Shown: positions 24,394 to 24,828 of the stretch, piece after piece | How positions within the stretch are numbered: position 1 is the first letter of the stretch | Layout of the letters: each line of letters opens with the position of its first letter | The notes under the pieces: generated by a model | The model's database searches: none | Told to the model about the DNA's origin: nothing | Seen by the model: the letters and a program-made list of their open reading frames with translations, nothing else | NCBI GenBank assembly: GCA_002361175.1 | Contig: DESG01000065.1 | Span: 1 to 24,828, forward strand | Reading direction: 5' to 3' | Length of the DNA stretch: 24,828 bases | DNA from: Lachnoclostridium sp. UBA3320 | GTDB lineage: Bacteria; Bacillota; Clostridia; Lachnospirales; Lachnospiraceae | Program-made: the position numbers and the translations under genes

Positions 24394-24436
24394 AATTCCT
24401 CCCATCTCTTAAAGGCAATGTGAGGTGGGAGGAATT
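24394..24436. terminator. Strong bidirectional hairpin between convergent genes
   Basis: A 15-bp stem (24394-24408 with 24422-24436, one G-U pair) closes a 13-base loop, three bases after the stop of the antiporter gene. The flavodoxin gene on the other strand ends 27 bases further on. T-runs are poor on both sides, but the position between convergent genes and the stem strength fit a shared terminator. Confidence 0.75.
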
Positions 24437-24463
24437 GCTTAACTTAAATAATATTAATCTTTA

Positions 24464-24828
24464 TTATTTTTGGTAATTCACCCAGTTATCCACGTTGGAT
24501 TTCGCATCTTCTGCCATACTTCCCTGCACAGAAAGTCCCTTTTGAATACTTGCACCTTTGCATGTATTTTTTAAGTCACTTTCACTTCTTCCGAAACCGC
24601 TTCCTTCATGCGTCACAAAAGGATATATTTTTTTACCCGACCAGTCAAATTGCTCCAAAAATGTAAATACTGCCATTGGCATAGTTCCCCAATAATTTGG
24701 AAAACCAAGATATATTTCATCATATTTATCAATACTATCTAAACGATTTAAAAGCTCTGGTCTTACATTTTCCTGTAAGTCCTTTTTTGCCTGTTCAATA
24801 CAGGTACACCACTTTACAACTTTTGAGC
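24464..24828 (-). CDS. Flavodoxin family protein, C-terminal part (5' end outside window)
   Basis: About 120 residues of the C-terminal part are visible; the open frame runs on past the right edge of the window. It reads ...YLGFPNYWGTMPMAVFTFLE...FVTHEGSGFGRS..., which matches the short flavodoxin-like (Flavodoxin_4-type) proteins common in Clostridia. FPNYWGTMP is the usual FMN-contact and dimer region, and THEGSG the second FMN-binding loop. An upstream cysteine-containing stretch (KWCTCIEQ) is also present. These are cytoplasmic FMN proteins that carry or use reducing power, often as oxidoreductases. The start codon and the first FMN loop are not in the window, so the length cannot be judged. 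Confidence 0.9.
   Translation of the reverse strand, partial: SKVVKWCTCIEQAKKDLQENVRPELLNRLDSIDKYDEIYLGFPNYWGTMPMAVFTFLEQFDWSGKKIYPFVTHEGSGFGRSESDLKNTCKGASIQKGLSVQGSMAEDAKSNVDNWVNYQK

Noticed and set aside
23968..24405. 145-codon minus-strand ORF opposite the antiporter gene
   Set aside because: A Thr/Ile-rich antisense shadow of the alpha-2 repeat region, with no start signal.

Overview
The window looks like a chromosomal piece of a low-GC Gram-positive anaerobe, most likely class Clostridia, family Lachnospiraceae. The reasons are AT-rich genes with strong AGGAGG-type ribosome binding sites, several TTG starts, a clostridial cluster of bifunctional (p)ppGpp synthetase, metallo-beta-lactamase fold hydrolase, HemZ and AspRS, and a LeuRS of the type seen in that family. 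The taxonomy is inference; no rRNA or other marker is present.

Region 1 (1-6860) is accessory. A 19-bp inverted repeat and a consensus promoter precede a tight three-gene operon. It encodes a 545-residue protein with an HNH-like motif and C-terminal hydrophobic segments, an 83-residue cysteine-cluster (YkgJ-like) protein, and a 344-residue glycine-zipper protein with helical flanks. A fourth small coiled-coil plus membrane-anchor gene follows, but its 5' end is replaced by a solitary 34-bp end of an IS982-type element. A complete IS982-family element (3640-4747) lies just downstream, inserted in another gene remnant. After about 580 bases of non-coding sequence with a promoter and a 228-base leader comes a second three-gene operon of unrecognised proteins, two of them membrane proteins, closed by a good terminator. 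These two cassettes are the best candidates for an undescribed system, with defence or toxin functions the most natural guess.

Region 2 (6861-10302) holds a minus-strand cytoplasmic subtilisin-like protease, divergent from a family 2 glycosyltransferase and a CDP-glycerol:glycerophosphotransferase-like protein (teichoic acid or other surface glycopolymer synthesis).

Region 3 (10312-24391) reads as a long co-directional series behind a consensus promoter. In order it carries a 59-residue acidic protein, a membrane-anchored C39-like cysteine peptidase, the RSH stringent-response enzyme, a glyoxalase II-like hydrolase, HemZ, an HD-GYP protein, AspRS, a PAP2 phosphatase, LeuRS, a secreted SGNH carbohydrate esterase with a C-terminal Fn3-like domain, and a CaCA-family cation antiporter. 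A long hairpin separates this from a convergent, partial flavodoxin gene at the right edge. Region 3 is mostly ordinary core genome. Its oddities are the HD-GYP gene where hisS commonly sits between hemZ and aspS, and a leuS without a leader T-box.
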